64,000 bases of DNA, taken from Changpingibacter yushuensis. Its GTDB lineage: Bacteria; Actinomycetota; Actinomycetes; Actinomycetales; Actinomycetaceae. A model generated the notes under the pieces. It was not told the origin of the DNA and did no database searches. It saw only the letters and a list, made by a program, of their open reading frames with translations. Below are positions 35,943-44,657 of this stretch, in pieces. Numbering within the stretch: the stretch's first letter is position 1; every line of letters begins with the position of its first letter. Where the stretch lies: positions 1,116,001-1,180,000 of the forward strand of contig NZ_CP059492.1 in assembly GCF_014041995.1 (NCBI RefSeq). Direction: 5' to 3'. The translations under genes and the position numbers were made by a program.

Positions 35943-36221
35943 ATGAGCGGACAAGAGATGATCGATGGGATTCCGGTCTCTAAGGAGCAGATCGAAGCGT
36001 GGGCCAACGAGGCCGAGGCGGGATATGACATTGCGGCGTTGAAGAAGCGTGGGCGTGGGCGTCCGGGGCGTGGCGCAGAACCGTCGCAAGTCATCGCATT
36101 ACGCCTCACTACGGATGAGATCGCTTCCCTGGATGCTCGAGCGAGCCGGGAGGGAAAGTCTCGCTCTGAAGTGATCCGAGAAGCCTTGGCCTTAGCACGA
36201 AAGTCCACCCCTCTGCATTGA
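35943..36221 (+). CDS. Ribbon-helix-helix antitoxin
   Basis: The 92-residue protein has a basic GRGRPGRG segment followed by a CopG-type ribbon-helix-helix: VIALRLTTDEIASLDARASR, then EGKSRSEVIREALALARK. It overlaps the next frame by four bases (TTGA), as antitoxins usually do. The ATG at 35943 lacks a ribosome site, but TATAAC at 35928-35933 lies at the distance expected for a leaderless message. A GTG at 35919 is the only alternative. Confidence 0.75.
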   Translation: MSGQEMIDGIPVSKEQIEAWANEAEAGYDIAALKKRGRGRPGRGAEPSQVIALRLTTDEIASLDARASREGKSRSEVIREALALARKSTPLH

Positions 36222-36436
36222 GACACGGGATCAATCCCGAGGATGCGATTCAAGCTGCGACGTGGTCGACCTGGATTGAGAATCTTGACGACGATAGTCC
36301 AGCTAGGCAGCTCCGGCTTGGGTTTGATGCGCGTGGTCGCATGCTGGAAACGGTCGTGTTGGTGTTCGATAGTGGAAATGACCTCGTAGTCCACGCGATG
36401 AAAGTACGTCCGCAGACGCTCGACCTACTTCCGTAA
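36218..36436 (+). CDS. Putative type II toxin, BrnT-like
   Basis: A TTG start overlapping the antitoxin stop opens a 72-residue protein: RHGINPEDAIQAATWSTWIE, then LRLGFDARGRMLETVVLVF and VVHAMKVRPQ. The order HGI-x-PEDA, a G.d..GR.L.vv strand and a final (H/S)AM..R resembles BrnT and related RelE-fold RNases. The family call is tentative, but size, coupling and partner all fit a toxin. Confidence 0.6.
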   Translation: MRHGINPEDAIQAATWSTWIENLDDDSPARQLRLGFDARGRMLETVVLVFDSGNDLVVHAMKVRPQTLDLLP

Positions 36437-36473
36437 CACCGAATTGCTCGTGCCTACAGTTGTCAGATCTTCT

Positions 36474-36595
36474 CTCAAACTGTTGATCGATCAACACCGA
36501 ACAGGGAGGCCAATGCCGTGACGCTCGTGCCTTGCTCGTGGAGGTTCCTAATAACCTCCACGTGAGTATCAGTCAGAAGGTTGGGCGTCCGTCCC
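36474..36595 (-). pseudogene. Serine resolvase C-terminal remnant
   Basis: Reading down from 36595 the frame gives RTPNLLTDTHVEVIRNLHEQ, then GTSVTALASLFGVDRSTV and a stop. This matches the C-terminal helix-turn-helix of Tn3-type resolvases (GRPxLT...IRxLHxxGxSVTxxAxxFGVxRxTV). The catalytic domain is absent. It marks an older mobile element in this stretch. Confidence 0.65.
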
Positions 36596-36900
36596 CTAGA
36601 ACCTCTCGAAGTTTAATTCGGTGGATTCTCATACTTGAGTGCGTCAAAGTGGGGATCGACTTTCCCGCTATTCCAAATCAAAAGTGGCTCACGAAGCTCA
36701 GAACTGGGCCTCCCAAAGCGTCCTACCAAGCTTACTCTTGCTCTCGGGAAGTCCCGAAATGCCTGAAGGTGTTGCGGGACTTCTTGGTGGCCGGGCGCTT
36801 GTCGTGGCCGTGGTTGGAACTCTGCGCATATATACAACCAAACTCTCTCATTAACCACTTATCCTTTGCTCTGCAACGAAAAGAATGAGAAGAGGAGTCC
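36596..36900. other. Non-coding, no recognised content
   Basis: I see no gene, RNA or repeat that I can support in this stretch between the resolvase remnant and the DUF1540 gene. Open frames are short and unlike any family. Confidence 0.5.
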
Positions 36901-36913
36901 ATTCTTTTGGGGT

Positions 36914-36926
36914 GGTAAGCCTTACC
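36914..36926. promoter_or_regulatory. Inverted repeat upstream of DUF1540 gene
   Basis: GGTAAG-C-CTTACC is a perfect inverted repeat 77 bases upstream of the start. It shares the CCTTAC/GTAAGG words with two palindromes near the iron-uptake genes, so it may be read by the same DtxR-like repressor; spacing differs, which weakens this. Confidence 0.35.
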
Positions 36927-37002
36927 TGTCTTTTCCGGGGCTTGGGGCGTGGTTACGTTTGTGACACGAGATCAAACCATCCGCACTACAAAGGAGCAGA
37001 CA

Positions 37003-37284
37003 ATGACTACTCAGACTCTTGTTGCGTCGTGTACCACAACCGCTTGCTCGTACAACAACGGCGGTTGCACAGCGCTCGCGATCACTGTTGCAGGAACTGC
37101 CGATCAGGCAACCTGTGGCACATTCATCGCTCTCGATGCCCGCGGCGGCATCCCAACCGCACAAGGCCATGTTGGCGCATGCCAGCGCCTTGAATGCGTA
37201 CACAACAATGACCTCCTGTGCACGGCGGGGGAGATCGGCATCGCCGGTGACCAAGCTATGTGCACAAAGTTTGAAGTTCGCTGA
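37003..37284 (+). CDS. Small cysteine-rich protein with two DUF1540-like repeats
   Basis: The ATG at 37003 follows AAGGAG and gives 93 residues. Two repeats have the form C-x4-C-x-(Y/H)NN-x3-C-x-A-x-x-I-x-(V/I)AG-x(3-4)-A-x-C-x-x-F: one from VASCTTTACSYNNGGCTALA, the other from GACQRLECVHNNDLLCTAGE. This is the DUF1540 pattern, which carries four cysteines per unit and probably binds metal. Function is unknown. It stands alone with its own leader, next to the iron-uptake block. Confidence 0.75.
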   Translation: MTTQTLVASCTTTACSYNNGGCTALAITVAGTADQATCGTFIALDARGGIPTAQGHVGACQRLECVHNNDLLCTAGEIGIAGDQAMCTKFEVR

Positions 37285-37406
37285 CTCAGATTCGGTTGAA
37301 TTCTTCTGATATGCAGGTAGTGGCGGCCCACGCAATGAGGGCCGCCACTACTGTTGTGCCGTGGTTGTCTAGAGCCTTGAGCTCCTAGAAATGATGCTGT
37401 GCATTC

Positions 37407-38273
37407 TTAGAAGTGGAGTTCCGCGATAGCGGAGACGAGCTCAGAGCGAGTTGAGACGCGGTTCGCAAAGGGCACGAATGCGGTTACGGCTTCGGCTTTG
37501 TCTATGTAGAGAAGCGTGAGTCCGGTCCGGTCCACATCGAGGCAGCTAACTCCTCGCGAATGTACGCATGCATTCGCGAGGTCTTGGCGGCCAGTAAAAG
37601 CTCCTTTGAGCCCGCCGAACATGAGGCCATCAAACAGCACCGCTGCGTCCATGATGGAGCAGTCGGTGACCACGTCCACAGCCGTGAGCTCCAGTTCTGG
37701 GTTGGAGAAAAGGTCACGTTCGAGCCGGCAGAACAGCGCATGGTGTTGATCGTCCAGGCACCGGGCGTGTTCTTGCGAGATCTCGTCGGCGGTGACGGGT
37801 GTAACTCCACACGGATCATGGAGCAGTGCCCGCTCGAATTCGATTCGTGCGAGGTGGCCGCTCCCGGCTACTTCACTGACGCGGTCACTGAGCTGGCCAT
37901 GAGAGAGCATCTCTATCTGTTCATCCTCGCTCAACCAGTGTGCTTTCCCGAGCAGGTGAAGTGAGGCTGCGACAACGCTGAGTTCGAAGTTGGGAGCAGC
38001 CTTGTCGATTGAAAGCCGAATATCCGTGGTGCGAGTGAGATCTAGTGAGCTGACCTCTGGATCTTGTGCGGAAACGGCCACGACGACGTCGCCCGATCGT
38101 GTGATTCCATGAACGATCGCACTTAGAGTGCGAAGCGGCTCTTCGCGGTATGCCACAAGAACGGACGTGCCCAATCCGGTCAGGAGCCGGTATGAAGTGG
38201 ATAAGCATCGTCCGTGCCAAACGTCAGGCGACAATGCGGTGCTGTTGGGAAACAGAGACAGTTCGGGATTCAC
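37407..38273 (-). CDS. DUF2470-domain protein, haem-utilisation-like
   Basis: The 288-residue protein ends with a region (SRGVSCLDVDRTGLTLLYID, then AFVPFANRVSTRSELVSAI) that fits DUF2470, the domain found at the C-terminus of HugZ-type haem-iron utilisation proteins. The preceding DEISQEHARCLDDQHHALF may be its start. The N-terminal half has no motif I recognise but could be the FMN-binding split barrel of that family. A DtxR-box-like palindrome lies 26 bases before its ATG, and siderophore genes follow on the other strand, so a role in iron or haem use is likely by context. Confidence 0.5.
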   Translation of the reverse strand: MNPELSLFPNSTALSPDVWHGRCLSTSYRLLTGLGTSVLVAYREEPLRTLSAIVHGITRSGDVVVAVSAQDPEVSSLDLTRTTDIRLSIDKAAPNFELSVVAASLHLLGKAHWLSEDEQIEMLSHGQLSDRVSEVAGSGHLARIEFERALLHDPCGVTPVTADEISQEHARCLDDQHHALFCRLERDLFSNPELELTAVDVVTDCSIMDAAVLFDGLMFGGLKGAFTGRQDLANACVHSRGVSCLDVDRTGLTLLYIDKAEAVTAFVPFANRVSTRSELVSAIAELHF

Positions 38274-38298
38274 AGCGCTACTCTCACTCGGGATCTAC

Positions 38299-38317
38299 CA
38301 AAGTAAGGGTAACCCAA
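38299..38317. promoter_or_regulatory. DtxR-box-like site upstream of the DUF2470 gene
   Basis: Read on the minus strand, TTGGGTTACCCTTACTTTG matches the 19-bp DtxR consensus TTAGGTTAGCCTAACCTAA at 13 positions. It lies 26 bases upstream of the start codon, in promoter range. Confidence 0.45.
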
Positions 38318-38480
38318 CATCTGCAATTACGTAACGTCGTCTTAGCGAAATCACGTGTGATGTGAGCGATGTTGAGATGAGCGTTCCTATAGAGATAGAA
38401 CGCGTTTGCAAGTAAAGGTGTACGCAACTAATGTTTGGGGGTGAATGTGGCTCTCAGCCGCACCGAAGAAAGGTTGATCT

Positions 38481-39599
38481 ATGGGAACGCAGCACTTGTT
38501 TTCACCTCTCACCATTGCAAGTCCATCGGGTCCGGGGCTAACTCTGCGAAACCGACTTATTGTTGCCCCCATGTGCCAGTACAGTGTTGACGATCTCGGT
38601 GGAGTGCCCACGGACTGGCATCTGCAGCACCTCGGCTCGATGGCAGCTGGGGGCTTTGGCATGGTGGTCACTGAAGCCACAGGCGTGGAGCCGCGGGCCA
38701 GGATCTCCCCACGTGACCTAGGCCTCTACACTGACGAACAACAAGACGCCCATGCCCGGATCGTGTCATTCATCCATGCTCAGGGTGCTGCGTCCGCCAT
38801 CCAGCTCGGCCACGCTGGCGCTAAGGCTTCAACCTACCCGGGACTTCCAGGGCTGCCAGAGGGAACCGTTCCGCCGCAGGAGGGTGGCTGGATACCGCGT
38901 GGTGCAACGACGGAACCAGTGCGCGACGGATATGACGCACCGGAAGCTCTGGATGGGGGTGGGATTGCTGCGGTGGTGCGCGCGTTCGCGGAGGCGGCGG
39001 CCCGGGCAGATGCGGCTGGATATGATGCAGTCCAGATTCATGCAGCGCACGGGTATCTCCTGCACCAGTTCCTCTCACCGTTGACGAATACGCGCACAGA
39101 TGAGTATGGCGGAAGCGAAGAGAATCGCACACGTTTGACCCGCGAAGTCGTTGCTGCTGTCAGAGCGGTATGGCCTGATGAAAAGCCCCTCGGAATTCGA
39201 TTCAGCGCGGTGGATTGGACACCCGGTGGCTGGGGTATCGAGTCGATGATCCGCCTTGCACGTACCCTAGTCAGTGACTACGGCGTGACATGGATCGATG
39301 CATCTACGGGCGGTCTGGATAAGTCAGAGTTCATCGAGGTTGGCCCTGGATACCAAGTCCGATTTGCGGCTGCGCTCCGTGAAGCGCTTGAAGGCACGAA
39401 CGCAACGGTCAGCGCGGTTGGCCTTATTGAAGATGCATTCCAAGCGGAGACCATCCTGGCCTCCGGCCAAGCGGACGCTATCTCCATTGGGCGGGCGGCC
39501 CTGCGTAATCCCCATTGGGCTGCTCAGGCGGCCGCTCGGCTGGGCGTTGCGAGTGAAGAGAATCCGCGATCCATACCGTTGTGGCGCGCCCGTTGGTAA
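38481..39599 (+). CDS. Old yellow enzyme, YqjM-type NADH:flavin oxidoreductase
   Basis: The 372-residue FMN protein has RNRLIVAPMCQYSVDD, in which the cysteine corresponds to the redox-tuning Cys of the thermophilic-like OYE class, HLQHLGSMAAGG, the HxxH substrate site in VQIHAAHGYLLHQFLSP, and the FMN phosphate site near AISIGRAALRNP. These enzymes reduce activated C=C bonds with NADPH; the physiological substrate is unknown. Its own ribosome site GAAAGG precedes the ATG. A MarR gene follows. Confidence 0.93.
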   Translation: MGTQHLFSPLTIASPSGPGLTLRNRLIVAPMCQYSVDDLGGVPTDWHLQHLGSMAAGGFGMVVTEATGVEPRARISPRDLGLYTDEQQDAHARIVSFIHAQGAASAIQLGHAGAKASTYPGLPGLPEGTVPPQEGGWIPRGATTEPVRDGYDAPEALDGGGIAAVVRAFAEAAARADAAGYDAVQIHAAHGYLLHQFLSPLTNTRTDEYGGSEENRTRLTREVVAAVRAVWPDEKPLGIRFSAVDWTPGGWGIESMIRLARTLVSDYGVTWIDASTGGLDKSEFIEVGPGYQVRFAAALREALEGTNATVSAVGLIEDAFQAETILASGQADAISIGRAALRNPHWAAQAAARLGVASEENPRSIPLWRARW

Positions 39600-39746
39600 T
39601 CAGTGAGGTGCAAAGCTCGTGCTTCTGGCCTTCGACGGAGCGCGGGGTTCCGGCAGGCGTGCCAGAACCCCAGCGCGGGTAGTCGACCAGAGTTGCGTGT
39701 GTCGGCAGGCCAGTCATATCGATAGGCGAACCCGATAGCGCAACGG

Positions 39747-39790
39747 CCGGGTCTCCCGGTCTCGATCCTTAGTGAGACCGGGAGGCCCGG
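39747..39790. terminator. Long hairpin between the OYE and marR genes
   Basis: CCGGGTCTCCCGGTCTC pairs with GAGACCGGGAGGCCCGG over 17 bp with one G-T pair and a ten-base loop. It ends 47 bases before the MarR start. It could be a terminator or a large operator. Confidence 0.6.
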
Positions 39791-39836
39791 TATGATAAGT
39801 CCATATGACCGCGCAATACTAGCGATGGGAGGCGGC

Positions 39837-40319
39837 ATGACTGTCTCAGAAAAGCCTGAGTTCGCGCGCTCCGGAGTTGAGGGTCGGGCGGCCTTAGCGC
39901 AGCGGTGGTGTGTGCTTCAGGTTGTCCATGATCGCATCAGCGCGCATATTGAGCGTGCGCTCCAACCCGCCTTCGGCATCAGCGTGCGCGAGTTTTCAAT
40001 GCTGAAGGTCCTCAATGGTCAACACAATGGAACGGGTGGTCACCTTCAGATGAAGCAGCTCGCTGCTGCCGTGGCCCTGAGCCAATCGGCAACCACGCGG
40101 CTTGTTGATCGTCTGGAGGGGAGGGGGTTGTTAACCCGATACATCTGCTCCACTGATCGCCGAGGAATCTACACCGATGTGACGGCCGAAGGTCGGGCCG
40201 TTTTGGAGAGGGCCCAGCCAGTCAACGATGCTGCACTCGAGGAGGCACTTGACATGATCGGCGCGGAGGAGGACTTGGCTCCAATCGTGGAGGCTTTGCG
40301 TGGCGAGGTGTCCCAGTAG
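39837..40319 (+). CDS. MarR-family transcriptional regulator
   Basis: From the ATG at 39837 (behind GGGAGGCGG) the protein is 160 residues with the winged helix: FSMLKVLNGQ, then LQMKQLAAAVALSQSATTRL as recognition helix and VDRLEGRGLLTRYICSTDRR as the wing. The frame continues upstream to 39792 but that part is non-coding leader. Targets may include the OYE gene or itself. The ligand is unknown. Confidence 0.9.
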   Translation: MTVSEKPEFARSGVEGRAALAQRWCVLQVVHDRISAHIERALQPAFGISVREFSMLKVLNGQHNGTGGHLQMKQLAAAVALSQSATTRLVDRLEGRGLLTRYICSTDRRGIYTDVTAEGRAVLERAQPVNDAALEEALDMIGAEEDLAPIVEALRGEVSQ

Positions 40320-40478
40320 CTCCGGGAGTTCAAGAAAAGGATGGACTGAAGGCACTGGTTGCCACCTGTTCAGATTCCAGAAAATGGCGCGTTTACTGGA
40401 CTAGATACAGTCTGAGCGGGCATTTTGTTGTGTGGTGTGACACGAAACTGGGGTGAGGTCTGGTCACGTAGCGGCGGG

Positions 40479-40498
40479 GTAAGGTAATCCTTACTTGT
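40479..40498. promoter_or_regulatory. DtxR-box-like site upstream of siderophore uptake operon
   Basis: GTAAGG-TAAT-CCTTAC is a perfect palindrome at 40479-40494, and the 19 bases from 40480 match the DtxR consensus at 12 positions. It is 50-70 bases upstream of the binding-protein start. The operon encodes ferric-siderophore uptake, so iron repression is the simplest reading. Confidence 0.5.
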
Positions 40499-40548
40499 AA
40501 CGAAAGTTGCGGTAGCGCCCATCCACAAATGAAAGGCACCTTGCCCGC

Positions 40549-41583
40549 ATGAAACGCGCACTTGTCATTTCCATGTCAATAGCGGCCACAATGGCTGTGA
40601 CCGCCTGCAGCACTTCCTCGGACGATTCGTCCGCGAGCAGTTCGGACGCATCCTCAGCCACCTCATCTGATCAGTTCCCGGTCACGATTGACCACGTCTT
40701 TGGAACCACCACCATCGAGTCGAAACCAGAGCGGGTTGCCACCGTGGGGTGGGGCGGCCAAGATGTGGCGCTTGCACTGGGCGTGGCTCCAGTTGGCGTG
40801 GACGATCAGACATGGTCGATGGACGGCTCGGATGGACTCGGAGTCTACGATTGGACGTCTGATGCCTACGAGGCGCTGGGTGCCGATTCACCAGTGGTTT
40901 TCGATACCACCGACGGGGTGGACTTTGAGGCTATCGCCGATACACAGCCAGACGTCATTTTGGGTGTCTACTCCGGCCTGTCAGCTGACGACTACGCCAC
41001 CTTGAGCGAGATCGCGCCAACCGTCGCGTACCCAGAAGTTGCGTGGTACACCCCATGGCGCGATTCGATCACTATCAATGCTGCAGCACTTGGTTTGGCT
41101 AGCGAGGGTCAGGAGCTGGTGGAAGATCTAGACAAACAGATCGCTGACGCCACTGCGGACTCCAACTTCGCAGGCAAGACCGCCGCATTCTTCTACATGA
41201 GCGCCGCTGACCTTTCCACCATCTCCGTTTACGCAGTGGATGACTCGCGCACGGCATTCCTGGGAGACCTCGGCTTTGACTTCCCATCGGCAGCAACTGA
41301 AGCGAGCGCCGGTGGCGAGTTCTATGCTGACATTTCAGCAGAGAACGCTGACAAGCTTGCCGACGTCGACGTTATTGTCACGTATGGCGACGACGACCTG
41401 TTGCCGGCCCTTCAAGCTGACCCGCTGTGGAACACACTTCCAGCGGTCCAGAATGGCGCCGTAGTAACGGTTGGCTCTGGTGATGCACTGAGTGGTGCTG
41501 TCACCCCAACTGCGCTTTCCATCCCGTGGATGCTTGACACGTACGTTGGGCTGCTAGACGATGCGGTCGCGAAGTCCGAATGA
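40549..41583 (+). CDS. Iron-siderophore ABC transporter, substrate-binding lipoprotein
   Basis: The 344-residue protein has a short signal sequence ending in the lipobox VTAC (cysteine 20), then a serine- and aspartate-rich linker and a FecB/FhuD-type fold: HVFGTTTIESKPERVATVGW, DTQPDVILGVYSGLS and TVAYPE. It should bind a ferric siderophore at the outer face of the membrane. The following permease starts before its stop (four-base overlap), so the uptake genes form one operon. Confidence 0.92.
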   Translation: MKRALVISMSIAATMAVTACSTSSDDSSASSSDASSATSSDQFPVTIDHVFGTTTIESKPERVATVGWGGQDVALALGVAPVGVDDQTWSMDGSDGLGVYDWTSDAYEALGADSPVVFDTTDGVDFEAIADTQPDVILGVYSGLSADDYATLSEIAPTVAYPEVAWYTPWRDSITINAAALGLASEGQELVEDLDKQIADATADSNFAGKTAAFFYMSAADLSTISVYAVDDSRTAFLGDLGFDFPSAATEASAGGEFYADISAENADKLADVDVIVTYGDDDLLPALQADPLWNTLPAVQNGAVVTVGSGDALSGAVTPTALSIPWMLDTYVGLLDDAVAKSE

Positions 41584-42632
41584 CAGTCGTATCTGACACA
41601 CGCCGCCACGCACGAGGTTCTCAAACCGGTGCGCGGCGGCGTGCCGCAGTCGTTGGCCTCCTTGTGGGGCTTGTTGTTGCGGTGACACTCTCGCTGGCAT
41701 ATGGGTCGCGTTCCGTCTCATTGCACGAGATCTCCGATGGTCTTGGGATGTGGGTGCGTGGCCAGACGGCGCAAGATATTGGTGCAATTGCGGTTCAACA
41801 ACGCATTCCGCGCACGGTGCTGGCTCTCATTGCAGGTGGCGCGCTCGGACTCTCAGGTGCGCTCATGCAAGCCGTGACTCGTAACCCTGTTGCAGACCCA
41901 GGGATTCTGGGAGTCAACACGGGCGCTGCCCTGTTTGTGGTGTGCGGTATTGCCTTCTTCGGAATCAACTCCACATATGAGTATCTGGCACTTGCGCTGA
42001 TCGGTGGCAGTATTGTGGCGGTCTTTGTATATGTGGTGGGCTCGATCGGCCCTGGTGGGTCTACGCCCATCAAACTAGCGTTAGCTGGAGCGGCCACAAC
42101 CGCGGCACTCTCTTCTCTTGTAAGCGCAGTACTGCTCCCTCGCGTTGCCGCGATGAACGAGTTCCGATTCTGGCAAGTGGGCGGAGTAGCTGGTGCCAAT
42201 TGGAGCTCCATCGCAATCGTTTCGCCGCTGCTAGGCGTTGCCGCCATCGTGGCCTTCGCATGCGGCCCTTCGCTCAACGCGCTTGGTATGGGTGACGAGG
42301 TAGCTACTGGGCTGGGTGTAAAAGTGGGCCGTGCACGAATCGTAGCCTCAGCTGCCGGAGTTGCCTTGTGTGCTGCAGTCACGGCCGTCGCAGGCCCCAT
42401 CGCTTTTGTGGGCCTGATGGTTCCGCATCTCATTCGCCTCCTGTTTGGTCCTGATCAGCGTTGGCTCCTACCTCTTTCAGCAATGGGCGGCGCAATACTG
42501 TTGACCGTCTCCGATACCATTGGGCGCCTTATCGGCTACCCGGGCGAAGTCGAAGCGGGAATCGTGACCGCGTTCGTTGGTGCTCCGGTGCTGATCATCG
42601 TCGCGCGCCGCACCAAGATGAAGTCTTTGTGA
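41580..42632 (+). CDS. Iron-siderophore ABC permease (FecCD family), first subunit
   Basis: The 350-residue protein has about ten transmembrane helices and the family motifs RIPRTVLALIAGGALGLSGA, VTRNPVADPGILGVNTGA and, near the end, GPIAFVGLMVPHLIRLLFGP, where the EAA-like loop contacts the ATPase. It overlaps its neighbours on both sides, supporting equal expression. The paired permease follows, so the channel is a heterodimer. Confidence 0.94.
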   Translation: MTVVSDTRRHARGSQTGARRRAAVVGLLVGLVVAVTLSLAYGSRSVSLHEISDGLGMWVRGQTAQDIGAIAVQQRIPRTVLALIAGGALGLSGALMQAVTRNPVADPGILGVNTGAALFVVCGIAFFGINSTYEYLALALIGGSIVAVFVYVVGSIGPGGSTPIKLALAGAATTAALSSLVSAVLLPRVAAMNEFRFWQVGGVAGANWSSIAIVSPLLGVAAIVAFACGPSLNALGMGDEVATGLGVKVGRARIVASAAGVALCAAVTAVAGPIAFVGLMVPHLIRLLFGPDQRWLLPLSAMGGAILLTVSDTIGRLIGYPGEVEAGIVTAFVGAPVLIIVARRTKMKSL

Positions 42633-43717
42633 TGAATACAGTGACCCAATTCCGCCCTGCGCCTTCCGCCACAGACCAAACGGCGCTCGAATCGGCTGTT
42701 CGCCTCGTCAAGAGTGGGCGCGCGCACCGCAACCGGCGCCGTGCCATCGCAATTGTGGTGCTCGCGGGGGTTCTCCTTGTTCTTATGGCCGCGATGCTCA
42801 TGCTCGGCAACACGATCTATCCGGTGGGCGACGTCGTTGCCGTCATCCGTGGCGAAAACGTGCCAGGTGCGTCGTTCACGGTTGGTACGCTGCGTATTCC
42901 TCGGATGATTACCGGGGTCCTTGCCGGTATGGCTTTTGGTGTGGCGGGCACAACCTTCCAGACCATGCTGCGCAACCCACTTGCTAGCCCAGACGTCATT
43001 GGCATCACCTCGGGTGCCAGCGCTGCGGCCGTCCTGTGCCTCGTGGTATTGCACTGGAGTGCCGGAGCCACCACCGCAACCGCGCTGGTGGCCGGAATCG
43101 CGGTCGCCGCAGTCATTTACGGCGCCGCCCGCGGCGAAGACTTCACTGGCGGCCGGCTGATTCTCATTGGAATCGGCGTGGGTGCGATGCTCGATGCGGT
43201 GGTCTCCTACCTTATCCAGCGTGCTGCCGAATGGGATGTTGCCGTAGCGATGCGCTGGCTGACCGGCAGCCTCAATGGATCGCGTTGGGAGAACATCTGG
43301 CCGCTCGCCTTGGTGGTGGCATGCGTTATTCCACTGGTGGTGTTCCTCTCCCGGGAGCTCAACGCACTCGAGCTAGGGGACGCGGCTGCCGCAGCGTTAG
43401 GTGTGCGAGTAGACCGGGCACGCATTCTTCTGATCATCGCTGCTGTGGCGCTGGCATGCTTTGCAACCGCCACTACGGGACCGATTGCGTTTGTTTCCTT
43501 TTTGGCTGGGCCAATCGCGGCCCTCATCGTTGGGCCTGGGACAAGTCTGATTGTTCCGGCAGCCTTGACGGGTGCGGTACTCGTATTGGCGGCCGACCTT
43601 ATCGGCCAGTTCGCCTTTGATACATCCTTCCCTGTTGGCGTGATCACGGGAATTCTTGGTTCGCCATATCTTCTCTATTTGCTTATTCGTTCTAACCGCG
43701 CAGGAGGTTTCTCGTGA
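42632..43717 (+). CDS. Iron-siderophore ABC permease (FecCD family), second subunit
   Basis: The ATG at 42632 overlaps the previous stop (TGATG) and gives 361 residues; the frame upstream of it is inside the previous gene. A charged N-terminal tail of about 40 residues precedes the membrane domain, which carries RIPRMITGVLAGMAFGVAGT, LRNPLASPDVIGITSGASAA and GPIAFVSFLAGPIA. In the last motif the common PH(L/I) is replaced by FLAGPIA, as in many second subunits. Confidence 0.93.
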   Translation: MNTVTQFRPAPSATDQTALESAVRLVKSGRAHRNRRRAIAIVVLAGVLLVLMAAMLMLGNTIYPVGDVVAVIRGENVPGASFTVGTLRIPRMITGVLAGMAFGVAGTTFQTMLRNPLASPDVIGITSGASAAAVLCLVVLHWSAGATTATALVAGIAVAAVIYGAARGEDFTGGRLILIGIGVGAMLDAVVSYLIQRAAEWDVAVAMRWLTGSLNGSRWENIWPLALVVACVIPLVVFLSRELNALELGDAAAAALGVRVDRARILLIIAAVALACFATATTGPIAFVSFLAGPIAALIVGPGTSLIVPAALTGAVLVLAADLIGQFAFDTSFPVGVITGILGSPYLLYLLIRSNRAGGFS

Positions 43718-44559
43718 GCACCCAACCCACTTTTGAAACACGTGATCTGGTTTCTGGCTACGGCGGCACACCCATCGTCAAGGGTGTGGGACTGACCGTT
43801 CCCAGCGGAAAGATCAGCGTGATCATCGGCGCGAACGCCTGTGGAAAGTCCACCCTCTTGAAAACGATGGCTCGCCTTATCGCACCGCAATCGGGCAGCG
43901 TGATTCTGGATGGCCAGTCGGTCGGTTCGATTCCCACCAAGGAGCTGGCGCGTTCATTGGGACTTCTACCGCAATCTCCAATTGCGCCTGAAGGTATCGT
44001 TGTTGCAGACCTCGTTGGGCGCGGGCGCCATCCCCATCAACGTATGTTCCGTACGTGGTCTTCTGCCGACGACGTCGCCGTCGCCGAAGCTCTTTCTGCC
44101 ACCGGTATTGCTGACTTGGCCGATCGCGCTGTGGACGAACTATCGGGCGGTCAGCGCCAACGAGTCTGGATTGCGATGGCACTAGCCCAACAAACGGGAG
44201 TGCTCTTGTTGGATGAACCAACCACATTCTTGGACCTCGCGCGCCAGATAGAAGTACTCGATCTGCTGGCCGACCTCAACGAGAATAAGGGAACCACGAT
44301 CGTCATGGTGCTTCATGACATGAATATGGCGGCCCGCTACGGCGATCACATTTTTGCTATGGCAGACGGAGAGTTGGTTGCGAGCGGAAGCCCTGCCGAG
44401 GTGATGACTACCGATCTCATTGAGCAAGTCTTTGACCTCGACTCAATGGTTGTGACCGATCCGGTTTCGGGTGCGCCCATGGTGTTGCCTCGCGGCAGGC
44501 ACCATGCTCAGGTGGCAGACGTCAGTGATGTCCTGCTCGCGCACACGGCGCTGCGCTGA
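43714..44559 (+). CDS. Iron-siderophore ABC transporter, ATP-binding protein
   Basis: The 281-residue FecE-type ATPase has Walker A GANACGKST, the Q-loop region LGLLPQSPIAPEG, signature LSGGQRQRVW, Walker B LLLDEPTTFLD and the switch histidine in VLHDMNMAARY. The GTG start overlaps the preceding gene. It powers import by the two permeases upstream. Confidence 0.95.
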   Translation: MSTQPTFETRDLVSGYGGTPIVKGVGLTVPSGKISVIIGANACGKSTLLKTMARLIAPQSGSVILDGQSVGSIPTKELARSLGLLPQSPIAPEGIVVADLVGRGRHPHQRMFRTWSSADDVAVAEALSATGIADLADRAVDELSGGQRQRVWIAMALAQQTGVLLLDEPTTFLDLARQIEVLDLLADLNENKGTTIVMVLHDMNMAARYGDHIFAMADGELVASGSPAEVMTTDLIEQVFDLDSMVVTDPVSGAPMVLPRGRHHAQVADVSDVLLAHTALR

Positions 44560-44657
44560 GCCGTGCCACCACGATTCTGTTCACGTACCCATCAGCTTCG
44601 GGGCTAGATTTCCTCGCACGCTGGCTCCCCATCTCCCAAAACTCTTAGGAGACCGTC

